Positions 1 to 7,705 of a stretch of DNA of 49,488 bases are shown here, piece after piece (positions within the stretch are counted from its first letter, which is position 1; each line of letters begins with the position of its first letter). Below the pieces are notes generated by a model, which saw only the letters and a list, made by a program, of their open reading frames with translations, was not told where the DNA came from and did no database searches. Origin of the DNA: Verrucomicrobiota bacterium (lineage in GTDB: Bacteria > Verrucomicrobiota > Verrucomicrobiia > Verrucomicrobiales > DEV007); assembly GCA_963205275.1 (NCBI GenBank), contig CAUJIH010000104.1:1-49488 (forward strand). The letters are read 5' to 3'. Both the position numbers and the translations under genes were made by a program.

Positions 1-1
1 T

Positions 2-505
2 CAAATGATCGAAGTTCTTCTCGAAGCCAAAGAACTGGCCGAGAAAGAGCGAAGTCGCCCTCCGGAAAGCCCGGTCATCATCGATGAAGAAACCATCCAG
101 AGGATCTGGATAAAGTTCGCCGACATCGTGTTGGAAGGATACGCGATGAATCCGCCACCTCCGAGCCCACCAGAGGGTAAACGAGGACGAGTCAAACGGG
201 GCAAAGTGCTCAACTTGCTAGACCGTCTGGATCGTTATGGAGGAGAAATCATGAGATATTTCGAGGATCTGATCACGCCCTACGACAACAACCAAGCGGA
301 GAGGGACCTTCGGATGATGAAGGTGAAGGAGAAGATCAGCGGGCAGTTTCGCAATTACGAGTATGGGCAAGCCTTCAGTTCAATCCGAAGCGTGATCTCG
401 ACGGTGCGCAAACAGTCCGGAGACATGATCACGAAGATCACGCTGATGGTTGAAGATCCTCAAACTCTCGGCCAACAACTCGTCCGTGCGGGGAGACCTG
501 AGTAG
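2..505 (+). CDS. IS66-family transposase, C-terminal part (cut by window edge)
   Basis: The frame is open to the left edge, so only about the last 167 residues are visible. They match the end of IS66 DDE transposases: the motif PYDNNQAERDLR carries the catalytic glutamate (codon near nt 300) and is followed by MMKVKEKISGQFR. A proline-rich spacer (NPPPPSPPEGKRGR) precedes it, as is usual in this family. The stop is at 503-505. The bases GAGTAGTTACGG (500-511) recur at 4395-4406 behind the second IS66 remnant, and similarity stops there in both, so the element's right end is probably at about 509-511. Whether this copy is intact cannot be judged because its 5' part lies outside the window. Confidence 0.85.
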   Translation, partial: QMIEVLLEAKELAEKERSRPPESPVIIDEETIQRIWIKFADIVLEGYAMNPPPPSPPEGKRGRVKRGKVLNLLDRLDRYGGEIMRYFEDLITPYDNNQAERDLRMMKVKEKISGQFRNYEYGQAFSSIRSVISTVRKQSGDMITKITLMVEDPQTLGQQLVRAGRPE

Positions 506-727
506 TTACGGAAAAAGGCCAGAGGCTGTATGAAGTTTCTGGCTTAACAACCAAATGAGTGACTCAATGCCACAGCGAAAACGCAAGCGGTAAAGATCGA
601 GAGCCTCCTTACCTAGGAACACATTGCTAATCACAGACAGATAGGGCTCCCCGTCATCGAAGATTCGTCTCAACGCAAAATAATGCTGTCGTCCAAAAAC
701 CTCTTGCTTCGCCGGAGCAATGTCCAT
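506..727 (-). pseudogene. Possible fragment of a DDE transposase (IS4/IS1634-like C-terminal part)
   Basis: On the minus strand this stretch reads FDDGEPYLSVISNVF, followed by LDLYRLRFRCGIESLI. It recalls the segment around the catalytic glutamate of IS4-type transposases (…LRFxIE…), with apparent extra residues that suggest decay. No start, upstream catalytic aspartates or terminal repeats are seen. It is wedged between the IS66 end and the IS3 fragment. The identification is tentative; the stretch could be chance coding. Confidence 0.28.
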
Positions 728-1078
728 CCACCGATTGTATTGGTTCCATCAGGAAACGGAGCGCTCGACCGCGCTCGGCAATGGGCCGAGGATTTTGTAA
801 AATACTACAATATCGAACACAAACACCGCGCTCTCAACTTCGTAACTCCACAAGAGAAGCACTGCGGAAGAGACGTGGAACTACTCCAAAAACGTAAGAA
901 AATACTCGAGCAGAAGCGCTCAGAGAATCCTAATCGCTGGATCGCCAAAAAAGTTCGGAACTGCGCTCCGACGACCCTCCGTCAATCTCTACCCAATCGA
1001 CAACAGAAATCTAGAAAAACGTCAAAAACAAGCCGCCTAAAAACAGTCAACTCGCTTGACAGCCATCGCGTAGTGTGA
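683..1078 (+). pseudogene. IS3-family OrfB (integrase-type transposase) C-terminal fragment
   Basis: From about nt 760 the frame reads RARQWAEDFVKYYNIEHKHR, then ALNFVTPQEKHCGRD and a lysine-rich tail. This is the typical end of the rve/DDE domain of IS3-family OrfB (W…F..YYN..HxHxAL.FVTP…). Only about 100 residues remain; the catalytic D-D part and OrfA are missing, so it is a relic. The first ~25 codons do not resemble the family. The fragment runs directly into the glycosyltransferase gene, whose start lies about 10 bases past its stop, so the insertion probably defined the present 5' flank of that gene. Confidence 0.7.
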
Positions 1079-1086
1079 CCGCTGAT

Positions 1087-2070
1087 ATGAAGAATTTCAA
1101 TAATTTGACCATCGGATTACCAGTCTACAATGAAGAGAAATACATTAAATCTACCGTTGAGTCCATACTTTCGACTCTTGGAGACTCGGTTCAGATTATA
1201 GTTTCGGACAACGGAAGCGACGACAACACGGTAGCAATCGTCCGGGAACTTCAAAGTAGCAGACGAAACGTAAAGTTGGTAAACAACCAGGATGGGAATA
1301 TTTCACGGAATTTCCTATCCTGTCTGATTGCTGCGGATACCGATTATTTCTGCTGGGTTGGGGGGCATGACATCGTAACTGGAGATTTTTGGACGGAGGC
1401 AGTAGAGATTTTAGAGCAGTGTCCGAAGACGGCTTGGGTGTATGGGAGTTGTATCAGTGTCGACCATGCCGGCAATGAATATGATTCTGGAATCCCGGAC
1501 CCAGATATCGATACGAGCGGCCTTACGGATGCGCAGATAATGCGAAAGATCGTCAAAGTTAGACAAGGCACGTATGTCCACGGCGTATTCCGGCGAAAAT
1601 TGTTCTGTAAGTGTCCATGGTCCGGTGGCTATGCAAGCGACCGTTGTCTAATCACATACGCATCTCTCAGAGGCAATGTTCGGTGGCTAAAGAAGCTTAG
1701 TTTCATCCGCCGGTTCCAGAGAACAGGAGGAGAGGAGATCGAATCAAGGGAAGAGCGCGCCGACCGGTATCGGAAGTGGGGGCTGCGTGAAAATGAGCAA
1801 TTCGATCTACCGCCAAAATATTATCAGAATCTCAAGCTGTTTAGAATATATCTTGAGGAGAGGAAGTTTTCGGCGTCGCTTGTCGATTACAGCGAAGTAT
1901 ACAGGGAGCTGTTCGGAGAGCCGGACTATGAATCCGTGAAATCGATTGTGAAAGATCTAAGACGACTTTCACCAGTCACTAGCTGTTTTCCTACGTCATG
2001 GGAAAAGCAGGGAGGAATACTAGGAAAATTTGCTGCGTTATGGGATAGAAGGGTTGGGAGGAATCCCTGA
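1087..2070 (+). CDS. Glycosyltransferase family 2 protein
   Basis: This is a predicted cytoplasmic GT-A glycosyltransferase of 328 residues, likely adding a sugar from a nucleotide donor during surface-polysaccharide assembly. The N-terminus has the GT2 signature LTIGLPVYNEEKYI, followed by VSDNGSDDNT (nucleotide-binding acidic residues). The segment DYFCWVGGHD holds the position of the DxD-type metal site, although the motif there is GGHD rather than DxD. No membrane helices are seen. The ATG at 1087 gives the natural N-terminus; a GTG at 1075 would add four residues. It has lower GC than the genes to the right and is bounded by IS relics on both sides, which suggests acquisition by transfer. 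Donor and acceptor are unknown. Confidence 0.85.
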   Translation: MKNFNNLTIGLPVYNEEKYIKSTVESILSTLGDSVQIIVSDNGSDDNTVAIVRELQSSRRNVKLVNNQDGNISRNFLSCLIAADTDYFCWVGGHDIVTGDFWTEAVEILEQCPKTAWVYGSCISVDHAGNEYDSGIPDPDIDTSGLTDAQIMRKIVKVRQGTYVHGVFRRKLFCKCPWSGGYASDRCLITYASLRGNVRWLKKLSFIRRFQRTGGEEIESREERADRYRKWGLRENEQFDLPPKYYQNLKLFRIYLEERKFSASLVDYSEVYRELFGEPDYESVKSIVKDLRRLSPVTSCFPTSWEKQGGILGKFAALWDRRVGRNP

Positions 2071-2523
2071 AGTGACTCAAAGATCGCTGAAGTCTGCAGT
2101 TCCGGTGAAATCTTCAACGTCGACGTCAAACTATTGGCTCATAAGGAGAATCTGGGACAATTCCCGATGGAAGGTCATGGCACTGCTTCCGGTCGATCTT
2201 TTTCGCAGCAATTATAGAGGGATTGCGAAGATTCGCTCACGCGAATCTCATGGAGGGGAGACGGAGTTGGTATAAATTCGCCTGAACTCTCTAGCAGACA
2301 GATTGTTACATTGCCCTCAAGTATTTCTGCGTTAAAGGTTAAACGGGGGGCGAATCGGCTTGCGCACTCTTTCGTTACACTAATTTATCGGGGTATGTAG
2401 GATTTAACTGTTGGGCAAATCGCTGAAGTAATTGAGCGGTCAAGAATCTCGTCAGACCGCGATATTAGAAACAGGGCAAACCGAAGGCTGGCGCTTGTAA
2501 TCCGTGCTACACTTAGCCTACAA
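2071..2523 (+). other. Gap of about 450 bp without a confident gene
   Basis: Between the GT2 gene and the IS66 relic no convincing gene is seen. A frame at 2071-2275 reads LIRRIWDNSRWKVMALLPVD, which could be the tail of a lost glycosyltransferase but matches nothing I can name. A hairpin lies at 2229-2248. The right part (about 2400-2523) may be the more decayed 5' portion of the IS66 relic, but similarity is too weak to claim. Confidence 0.5.
2229..2248. repeat. Perfect 8-bp inverted repeat (hairpin)
   Basis: AGATTCGC and GCGAATCT are separated by TCAC, giving a stable 8-bp stem with a 4-nt loop. No T-run follows on either strand, so it is not a classical intrinsic terminator. It could still be an RNA hairpin at the end of the GT2 transcript. 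Confidence 0.45.
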
Positions 2524-2813
2524 TTGGCAGCGCGTCTAGCGTACCGGCAATTGTTCCAGATTACTGAATCTAAACTTAATTTCGAAGATCTCGCTACGCT
2601 CCACGACCACAACCAAGCAGCGATACGTCATCGAATGATGAAGGTGAAGAAGAAGCGCATCGGATACAGTGTCGGATTCGTGAGTATTGGCAAGTTCGAG
2701 TTCAATTCGAATCGTACTCTCGAAGGTAGGCAAACGATCTGGACCGATGATCACGAAGATCGCGATAACGGTTGAATATTCTCATTACTCTCGGCTAATA
2801 ACACGTCCGAGCG
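2524..2813 (+). pseudogene. Decayed IS66 transposase 3' end, left part (split by IS256 element)
   Basis: The frame reads FEDLATLHDHNQAAI, then MMKVKKKRIGY. It is a decayed version of FEDLITPYDNNQAERDLRMMKVKEK in the first IS66 copy (about nt 260-335). Nucleotide similarity runs through 2755-2813 and lines up with 424-490. The frame is shifted relative to the parent after MMKVKKK, and the catalytic NNQAE motif is lost. The rest of the relic (4377-4406) lies beyond the IS256-family insertion. Removing that insertion and one target repeat restores continuous alignment to 511. Confidence 0.8.
2805..2813. repeat. Target-site duplication, left copy (9 bp)
   Basis: GTCCGAGCG at 2805-2813 abuts the left inverted repeat and is repeated exactly at 4377-4385 after the right inverted repeat. 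IS256-family elements usually make 8-9 bp duplications. The uninterrupted IS66 copy has GTCCGTGCG at the same place, which confirms the insertion point. Confidence 0.9.
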
Positions 2814-2849
2814 GGGATGTCCCAAAGTTTGTTGAAATTCGATAGCTCT
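2814..2849. repeat. IS256-family left terminal inverted repeat
   Basis: It begins GGGATGTCCCAAAG, continues through TTGTTGAAATT and ends at TAGCTCT. The reverse complement of 4340-4376 has the same blocks with small indels. Confidence 0.8.
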
Positions 2850-2918
2850 TGGCAGCCCCTTTCTATCCATTTCTGGCCTCCTTGCAATCCTTAATTTGAG
2901 AAAGATTTCAGAACCTTC

Positions 2919-3006
2919 CCTCGCACACCTGCTGCCGTGCGTAGTCCGTCCGCGATAGCGGTGCCGCGTAGCGGCAAGGACGGAGCACGACGGCAGGTGT
3001 GCGAGG
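2919..3006. repeat. Large imperfect palindrome inside the IS256 element
   Basis: The outer 22-nt arms 2919-2940 and 2985-3006 pair with two mismatches (CCTCGCACACCTGC… against …GGTGTGCGAGG). A perfect inner 7-bp stem (TCCGTCC 2945-2951 with GGACGGA 2978-2984) follows after a 4-nt bulge, and the apex is GC-rich (GCGGTGCCGC). There is no T-run, so a simple terminator is unlikely. It lies 3' of the transposase gene and may be a protective RNA structure or a separate small palindromic repeat carried by the IS. Confidence 0.8.
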
Positions 3007-3066
3007 GCGCGCCGCCCCCTTCCCGGCGCTTGGCCGCTTTATGTTCTCAGGGATCACCTCTGAGGC

Positions 3067-4287
3067 CTATGCAGCCCTCTTGAGCGCCTTTGCTAGCTCC
3101 TTGAGGTGCTCGTAGTGATTTAACCGCCGGAACCCCTCTTCTGCCAGCAGAAGCCCGCTTGCCAGCCATTTGTCTGCCTGTGTCACTCCTTCTTGATCCG
3201 GCTTGTCACGGTAGCGGCAAACCCGCCCAAGATGACTCCGGAGATTACGAAATATGTTCTCGATGGCGTTCGTTGATAGCAACGCCACATTCAGGTGGTT
3301 GTTCACTCCGAGTCGCAACAGAGTTAAAAGTGTGTCGCCCGCCTCTTCCCAGCTCGCTTGCGCCTGCGCGTTTTGCCCTTTTAAAAATGCCGCAATATCC
3401 TGCGCCGCTTCCTCGGCAGCAGCAGCCCCCTGACTGCGTCGAAGCCGAGTGAACAACCGCGCCAACTCACCCCAAGACTTGCGCGAAAGGTAGCCGCGCA
3501 GGTTGCGTTCCTTGTGCACCAGGCATCGTTGCACCAGAGTCCCAGGGAACACTTCCAGAAGTGCCTTCTCCAGTGCCTGTGAGCCATCCAGCACCGCCAG
3601 CAATCGACGCTCCTTAGGCATACGCAAGCCCCTCTGTACCAAGGCGACCAACAGATCCTTGCAAACCTCTGCGTTCTCGCTCGATCCCAAGCGATAGCCC
3701 AGCACCCGCTTGTGCCCATCAACGTCAAACCCAAGCGCCACCACCGCTACCAAGTCCTTGCCCAAAACCACTCCGTCCACCATCAAAACAAGCAGGTCGA
3801 AGCCCGACAGATCACTGTGCTGAAGCTCTTGGACAAAGGCTCCAGCCCGCTCATTCCACAGTCGGGACACGCTGCTGTGGGAATGGCTCGCCAGATCGTC
3901 GGGATACACCCCTTCCATCTGCCGAGTGCTCACCCCGCCCAGCACTGCCCGCATCACCGCGTCCTCCCATGCTGCTGGGTCCTTCGCCGCCTTCCACGTT
4001 TCCAACCCATGCTCCCGGCTGCCCCCGTCCATTAGTCGTTCCCGCACACGGGGACGCCGCACCGTCTCATACCTTCCATTGAGGTAAACGCTGGCAGAAA
4101 CCCCTCCGCTGCGATAAAATGGACGCTCCTCGCTGCGTCCGTAGCGGGGACCGCACAGCCCCTCGATCTCTTCTTCGATCACCCCCAGCAACGCAGATTT
4201 GACCATCCCGCGGATCATATCCTGAAATGTTTCCTCTTCGTTCAGTTCAAACGCTTGCTTCAATCGGCTCTTTGTGCTCTTTTTCAT
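3067..4287 (-). CDS. IS256-family (Mutator-type) transposase
   Basis: Full length at 406 residues. It catalyses cut-and-copy movement of the enclosing element. The DDE triad is visible as D171 (LMVDGVVLG), D234 (AVLDGSQAL) and E343 (STNAIEN), and the conserved QRCLVHKERN motif (C255, H258) lies between D234 and E343. The N-terminus has the usual MVKSALLGVIEEEIEGLCG helix region. Start is ATG, 89 bases inside the right end of the element. No frameshift or stop is seen, so it is probably active. Confidence 0.95.
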   Translation of the reverse strand: MKKSTKSRLKQAFELNEEETFQDMIRGMVKSALLGVIEEEIEGLCGPRYGRSEERPFYRSGGVSASVYLNGRYETVRRPRVRERLMDGGSREHGLETWKAAKDPAAWEDAVMRAVLGGVSTRQMEGVYPDDLASHSHSSVSRLWNERAGAFVQELQHSDLSGFDLLVLMVDGVVLGKDLVAVVALGFDVDGHKRVLGYRLGSSENAEVCKDLLVALVQRGLRMPKERRLLAVLDGSQALEKALLEVFPGTLVQRCLVHKERNLRGYLSRKSWGELARLFTRLRRSQGAAAAEEAAQDIAAFLKGQNAQAQASWEEAGDTLLTLLRLGVNNHLNVALLSTNAIENIFRNLRSHLGRVCRYRDKPDQEGVTQADKWLASGLLLAEEGFRRLNHYEHLKELAKALKRAA

Positions 4288-4339
4288 ATTGGTAGTCTCT
4301 GTGATTTAGTCACGGACGACCTAAGGGTCATCCGGCCAC

Positions 4340-4376
4340 AGAGCTACCAATTTCAACAATTTCTGGGACGCTTCCC
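4340..4376. repeat. IS256-family right terminal inverted repeat
   Basis: Read on the minus strand it begins GGGAAGCGTCCCAG, then TTGTTGAAATTGG and TAGCTCT, mirroring the left end with small indels. Confidence 0.8.
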
Positions 4377-4406
4377 GTCCGAGCGGGGAGATGTGAGTAG
4401 TTACGG
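4377..4406 (+). pseudogene. Decayed IS66 3' end, right part with target-site duplication
   Basis: The first nine bases, GTCCGAGCG, are the right copy of the IS256 target duplication. The following GGGAGATGTGAGTAGTTACGG is the continuation of the IS66 relic and matches 491-511 of the first IS66 copy (GGGAGACCTGAGTAGTTACGG). Similarity ends at 4406, just 20 bases before the next gene's ATG. Confidence 0.85.
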
Positions 4407-4426
4407 TTATTGGTAATATCCCACCC

Positions 4427-5473
4427 ATGAGTAAAGAGGAACACAAGCCTAATATCAAAATAGTTTACAGCACAGATGTCAAGCCGCGCATGTCCATTGG
4501 GTTGCCTGCATTTTTATCGAAAGACGTATCGTGGATTTCGATTGCAGGCTTGTCCCGGCAGACGGATGTACCGGTTCCTTGGGAAATTGTAATCTGTCAG
4601 GAGGATGATTCCATCGACGAAGATCTGATACTTCGGTATCAATCTGATCTTTCCAATAGTGGATGTGTTCGTATTACCTTGATTAAGCTAGCGGAATGGA
4701 TTTGCCTTTCTCAGAAGTGGCGGGTGATTGCGTCGCATTTGGGAAGCGAATCCGAGGTTTTCCTGCTCCAAGGTGTCGACGATCATCCGCATCGTTCTAG
4801 GCTAAGATCCTCTTGGAATGGTCTTCTTGATGAACAATGCGATTGGTTTCACTGGGAAGACATGATTTTCTTCGACTTCAATTTCAATAGTTGGTCAATT
4901 TTCCGGGGTTCCGAGAAGCCTCGTCTGCCAGTTCCTAGGTTGGGATGGGAAAAGCATCCGTGTTGTCCAAATATGGCCACTCGAACAAAGTATTTGTCAT
5001 TTCTGAAGGATGAGAATGTGAAAAGAGGAGTGGATGGGTGGATGTTCTACTGCATCCAGGAGGGATTGGGGAGGAAGCCAAGGATTCTTTGTGGAAAGTC
5101 CGAGGAGCAAGCGCTTGGATTTGGGACGACGGGATTCAACCATTTGAGCTTGGGGAGAATCAAGCAAAGTAGGAGTCCAAAGCCGCCTGTGTTTCCTTAT
5201 GAACATTCCTTCGATGGGATTCTGATGAAGGACGAAATTATAAAGCTCAAAGAGATGTTCTTATCTTCTCGTCTCCGAACTATCAATATGTTGCTTGATG
5301 AGCTTTCGAGCAAGGAATCTGCTCTAGAGTCTATTAAAGTCGTGGTTAGGCGTTATCGTCGACTAATACGGCTGGCTAATTTGGTGCGGAGTGGATTTCA
5401 TCGAGTTCTAAGATTTGCTGTAAGGTTCGTTAAGTGCATTGGTGTTCGTCAAGTGTTCAGGCGATTACGGTAG
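4427..5473 (+). CDS. Glycosyltransferase-like protein, paralogue of the 7706-8680 product
   Basis: 348 residues, no signal peptide or clear membrane helix. The N-terminal part reads SIGLPAFLS, then PWEIVICQEDDSID, in the manner of a GT-A fold with a nucleotide-binding acidic cluster. VFLLQGVDDHPH could supply a D-D metal site. It shares long blocks with the product of 7706-8680: IAGLxRQTxVPVPWEIVICQ, DWFHWxDM, SWSIFRG, PNMATRTK, RGVDGW and GFGTTGFN. The C-terminal ~60 residues are basic and diverge. The ATG at 4427 lies 20 bases after the IS66 relic, so its original promoter may have been replaced. Role in polysaccharide assembly is inferred from context; substrate unknown. Confidence 0.6.
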   Translation: MSKEEHKPNIKIVYSTDVKPRMSIGLPAFLSKDVSWISIAGLSRQTDVPVPWEIVICQEDDSIDEDLILRYQSDLSNSGCVRITLIKLAEWICLSQKWRVIASHLGSESEVFLLQGVDDHPHRSRLRSSWNGLLDEQCDWFHWEDMIFFDFNFNSWSIFRGSEKPRLPVPRLGWEKHPCCPNMATRTKYLSFLKDENVKRGVDGWMFYCIQEGLGRKPRILCGKSEEQALGFGTTGFNHLSLGRIKQSRSPKPPVFPYEHSFDGILMKDEIIKLKEMFLSSRLRTINMLLDELSSKESALESIKVVVRRYRRLIRLANLVRSGFHRVLRFAVRFVKCIGVRQVFRRLR

Positions 5474-5514
5474 TTGAAAGCTTGCAGCGTGGTAACTAAT
5501 TTAAAGGCGATAAG

Positions 5515-5800
5515 AAAACGCGACTTCAATCTAGTTCTAGAACCTGCGGAGCGATTTTAACGTGCAATTTCTGGTTTTCAGCTTCGAATGCCTTGGCTCC
5601 GCGTTTCCTTACCCTAGAGTTGAAAGTCACCGCGACATTCTCAGTCGAGATTTACTTCCACTCGGGGATTTATGGGTGAATTTCGAATTCCTCGCCGATT
5701 TCCTAGATGGTACGCGCACCTTTAAATGCTTCTAAGGCCACGCGTCTCTTGAACTCAGGATCATGTCTTCTGTGTCTTTTCTTTATTGATCTGTGTATTA
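5515..5800 (-). pseudogene. Decayed IS3-family OrfA
   Basis: Read on the minus strand the frame gives KKRHRRHDPEFKRRVALEAF, then KGARTI*EIGEEFEIHP*IPEWK*, later KRGAKAFEAENQKLHVKI. This is the helix-turn-helix OrfA of IS3 elements (R.H.PEFK..VALEA.KG..TI.EI..EF.IHP..I..WK). Three in-frame stops occur, at 5703-5705, 5670-5672 and 5652-5654 (plus-strand coordinates). No OrfB follows on the minus side. It occupies most of the ~410-bp gap between two polysaccharide genes. Confidence 0.8.
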
Positions 5801-5883
5801 CATATTTAGGTTGCACCATTCTCGCATATTTGACCATCGTAGCTTTATCACTGGTCTGATTTCTTCAGTGCTCCTCTGTAGTT

Positions 5884-7497
5884 ATGAGAGCTTCATCCAA
5901 TTATATTCGCTTACTGCGGAGTCTGGGGCGAACTGTCACCATGCGCGAGCTTTACCTAGATCCGTTGCTCGAAGGTATAGGCATGCGGCACGATGTCGAC
6001 TACTCTCTAGAGAAGGCGCTAGTAATCGCAAGAGCAGAGGCTGAACAGGGTTGTCGTTCGACATTTTATCTTTTGCATACAGCTGACTATTGGGGAGACG
6101 ATAATTTCGATGAATGGTGTCGTGAACTTGAATTACTCGGTCACGAGGTAGCTTTACATGTCAACTTTGTGGCTCAATGGTATCGCGGTGAGATAGAGGA
6201 GCTAGACACAGCGATAGAAGCGGCGACTCGTCGGTTGCGCGCAACGGGAGTAAGCGTTTCAGGCTGGGCTGCGCATGGAGACCCAGATTGCTACCGTGGA
6301 CAGTTTACCAATTATTGGCACGACGCCGATTTGGAACCAGCGAATCCGATTGAGTCTGAAACAGGGATCTCAGCGGAAGGAATTCCGGACTGCATTCCTC
6401 AATTCCAACTGACTTACCCGCTATCCGGTAAAATCAAAAACATTCTGGGGCAGGAGTTAACGCTCTGGTCGGTATCTATGGGAAAATACGCTTACAACTA
6501 TCATGCTATCCACGTATCGCACGATAGATATTTTTCTGACTCTGGGGGATCCTGGAGACGTACCAGTAACCCTTATGATACGAAGTATGATGGCGGTAGA
6601 TGGCAGATTCTCGTGCATCCTGAGTACTGGATCGAGAAGCCCCGTGTCTTTCTCTATACGGGGGGAATCTCCCTACGGACGAATCCCGGGCGATGGAAGC
6701 TGATCGACTTCAGAGGGCACGGGCAGGCTGGCGATGTTGCGGATCCCGCTGCGGGCGGGTTCGAGGCTCTCAAGCCGCTGGTCTCCTGCGCGGACGATAC
6801 AATGATCTATAACTTGCCGGAAGGCATGGTCCCCAAGTCGGTCGGCGGTGGAAGCCGGTGGGGAGCGGGCGTCTCCCGCTTTCCCGAGTTGGGAGAGCTC
6901 GAGCCACAGGGGGAAAAGGGGCGACTGTATCTCGAGAGAGTGGGGTGGCGTGTTTCGACGCGTGTGGACCGGCATTTCTATTCCGTCGACCGCTCTGATC
7001 CCGTCGAGGTCAAGTCGAACCATGTCAATATTAGTCATCCAAAGGAGGGGCTCATCGAGGTCTGCATCCCATTGAGGCGTTTTCGGATGTGGTCGGTTTT
7101 GCGGCCTTGGCTGGACGAGGTGCAGCTCGAATATTCCATCCAATACGAGGCGGCAAGTAGTTCTGCAGGGCTATATCTCGCTTTGGGAATGGCGAGAAGG
7201 GGAGGGGGCCTCGCACGTGGGTGGTTGGGGTTTCTGTTGGGAATCGCTAGGATCGGGTGCGCGAGACGGATGGTCCGGGTATCGTCCCTTCCCGAAGGAC
7301 GCAGGCGGATTACCTTCCGAATGACGAGGCCGAGAGGAGTCATGGAGATCTCGCCAGTGATTCGAGTCAGAGGGTCTAGGCTGGAGATTCGAATTCTGGA
7401 AGTTTCGGTTGTCCGTAAATATGGGGGAATCCCAACCGAGGGAATCCAGGGCGTATCTATTGAAAACCTTCACACTGAACCCTGTAAAAAGATGTGA
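5884..7497 (+). CDS. Polysaccharide-deacetylase-like protein with C-terminal extension
   Basis: 537 residues. The first ~250 residues look like a NodB-type deacetylase fold: MRHDVDYSLEKAL (H36, D37, D39) matches the metal-binding/catalytic start, GHEVALHVN (H87, H92) the second metal motif, and LVHPEYWIE (about residue 244) the last conserved histidine. Such domains in capsule or EPS loci remove N- or O-acetyl groups or act on sugar intermediates. Residues ~260-537 are not recognised and may be a beta-rich carbohydrate-binding region. GC rises clearly from about nt 6650, near the domain junction. The stop overlaps the start of the GT4 remnant (GTGA), indicating an operon. Starts at ATG 5884; no Shine-Dalgarno seen. 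Confidence 0.65.
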   Translation: MRASSNYIRLLRSLGRTVTMRELYLDPLLEGIGMRHDVDYSLEKALVIARAEAEQGCRSTFYLLHTADYWGDDNFDEWCRELELLGHEVALHVNFVAQWYRGEIEELDTAIEAATRRLRATGVSVSGWAAHGDPDCYRGQFTNYWHDADLEPANPIESETGISAEGIPDCIPQFQLTYPLSGKIKNILGQELTLWSVSMGKYAYNYHAIHVSHDRYFSDSGGSWRRTSNPYDTKYDGGRWQILVHPEYWIEKPRVFLYTGGISLRTNPGRWKLIDFRGHGQAGDVADPAAGGFEALKPLVSCADDTMIYNLPEGMVPKSVGGGSRWGAGVSRFPELGELEPQGEKGRLYLERVGWRVSTRVDRHFYSVDRSDPVEVKSNHVNISHPKEGLIEVCIPLRRFRMWSVLRPWLDEVQLEYSIQYEAASSSAGLYLALGMARRGGGLARGWLGFLLGIARIGCARRMVRVSSLPEGRRRITFRMTRPRGVMEISPVIRVRGSRLEIRILEVSVVRKYGGIPTEGIQGVSIENLHTEPCKKM

Positions 7498-7695
7498 AGG
7501 TTGTTCTTGGGATGGTTCGAAATCCCGTTTCGGGGGATTTTCGGGTGATGAAGACCGCGAGAGGTGCGGCGGAAGCTGGCTACGGATCGCTCATGCTGGG
7601 GCGGGGTTTCGGCTCTCATCCGGCTCAGGGTGGAGAATTCGGCGGAGTCGGAGATTGCGAACGTGATCGCTCTGTACGAGCGACCGCTTGCCTGA
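7494..7695 (+). pseudogene. GT4 glycosyltransferase remnant with internal deletion
   Basis: The GTG at 7494 overlaps the previous stop and opens a frame MKVVLGMVRNPVSGDFRVMK, then TARGAAEAGYGSLMLG. This resembles the first beta-alpha unit of GT4 enzymes (RNPVS.DSRV.K.A..L..AGY.V..LG). In a second frame the same stretch ends ENSAESEIANVIALYERPLA and stop (7693-7695), which looks like a GT4 C-terminal helix. The ~320 residues expected between are missing and the two parts are out of frame. I infer a former GT4 gene that lost its middle. Each motif is short, so this is a reasoned rather than proven call. Confidence 0.5.
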
Positions 7696-7705
7696 ATGGT
7701 TTCGG

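Larger units (their letters stand above)
2814..4376 (-). mobile_element. Complete IS256-family insertion sequence, 1563 bp
   Basis: The element is bounded by imperfect inverted repeats (2814-2849 and 4340-4376) and 9-bp direct repeats, with one full-length transposase on the minus strand. The repeats share GTCCCA, TTGTTGAAATT and TAGCTCT blocks in order. At 1563 bp it is somewhat longer than usual for the family; the excess lies between the transposase stop (3067) and the left repeat and holds a large hairpin (2919-3006). Intact repeats, exact target duplication and an unbroken transposase suggest recent insertion into an already decaying IS66 copy. Confidence 0.92.

Noticed and set aside
7509..7526. 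GGGATGGTTCGAAATCCC looks like a tRNA T-arm
   Set aside because: The loop is one base too long and no acceptor, D-arm or anticodon arm can be drawn around it; it lies in the GT4 remnant.
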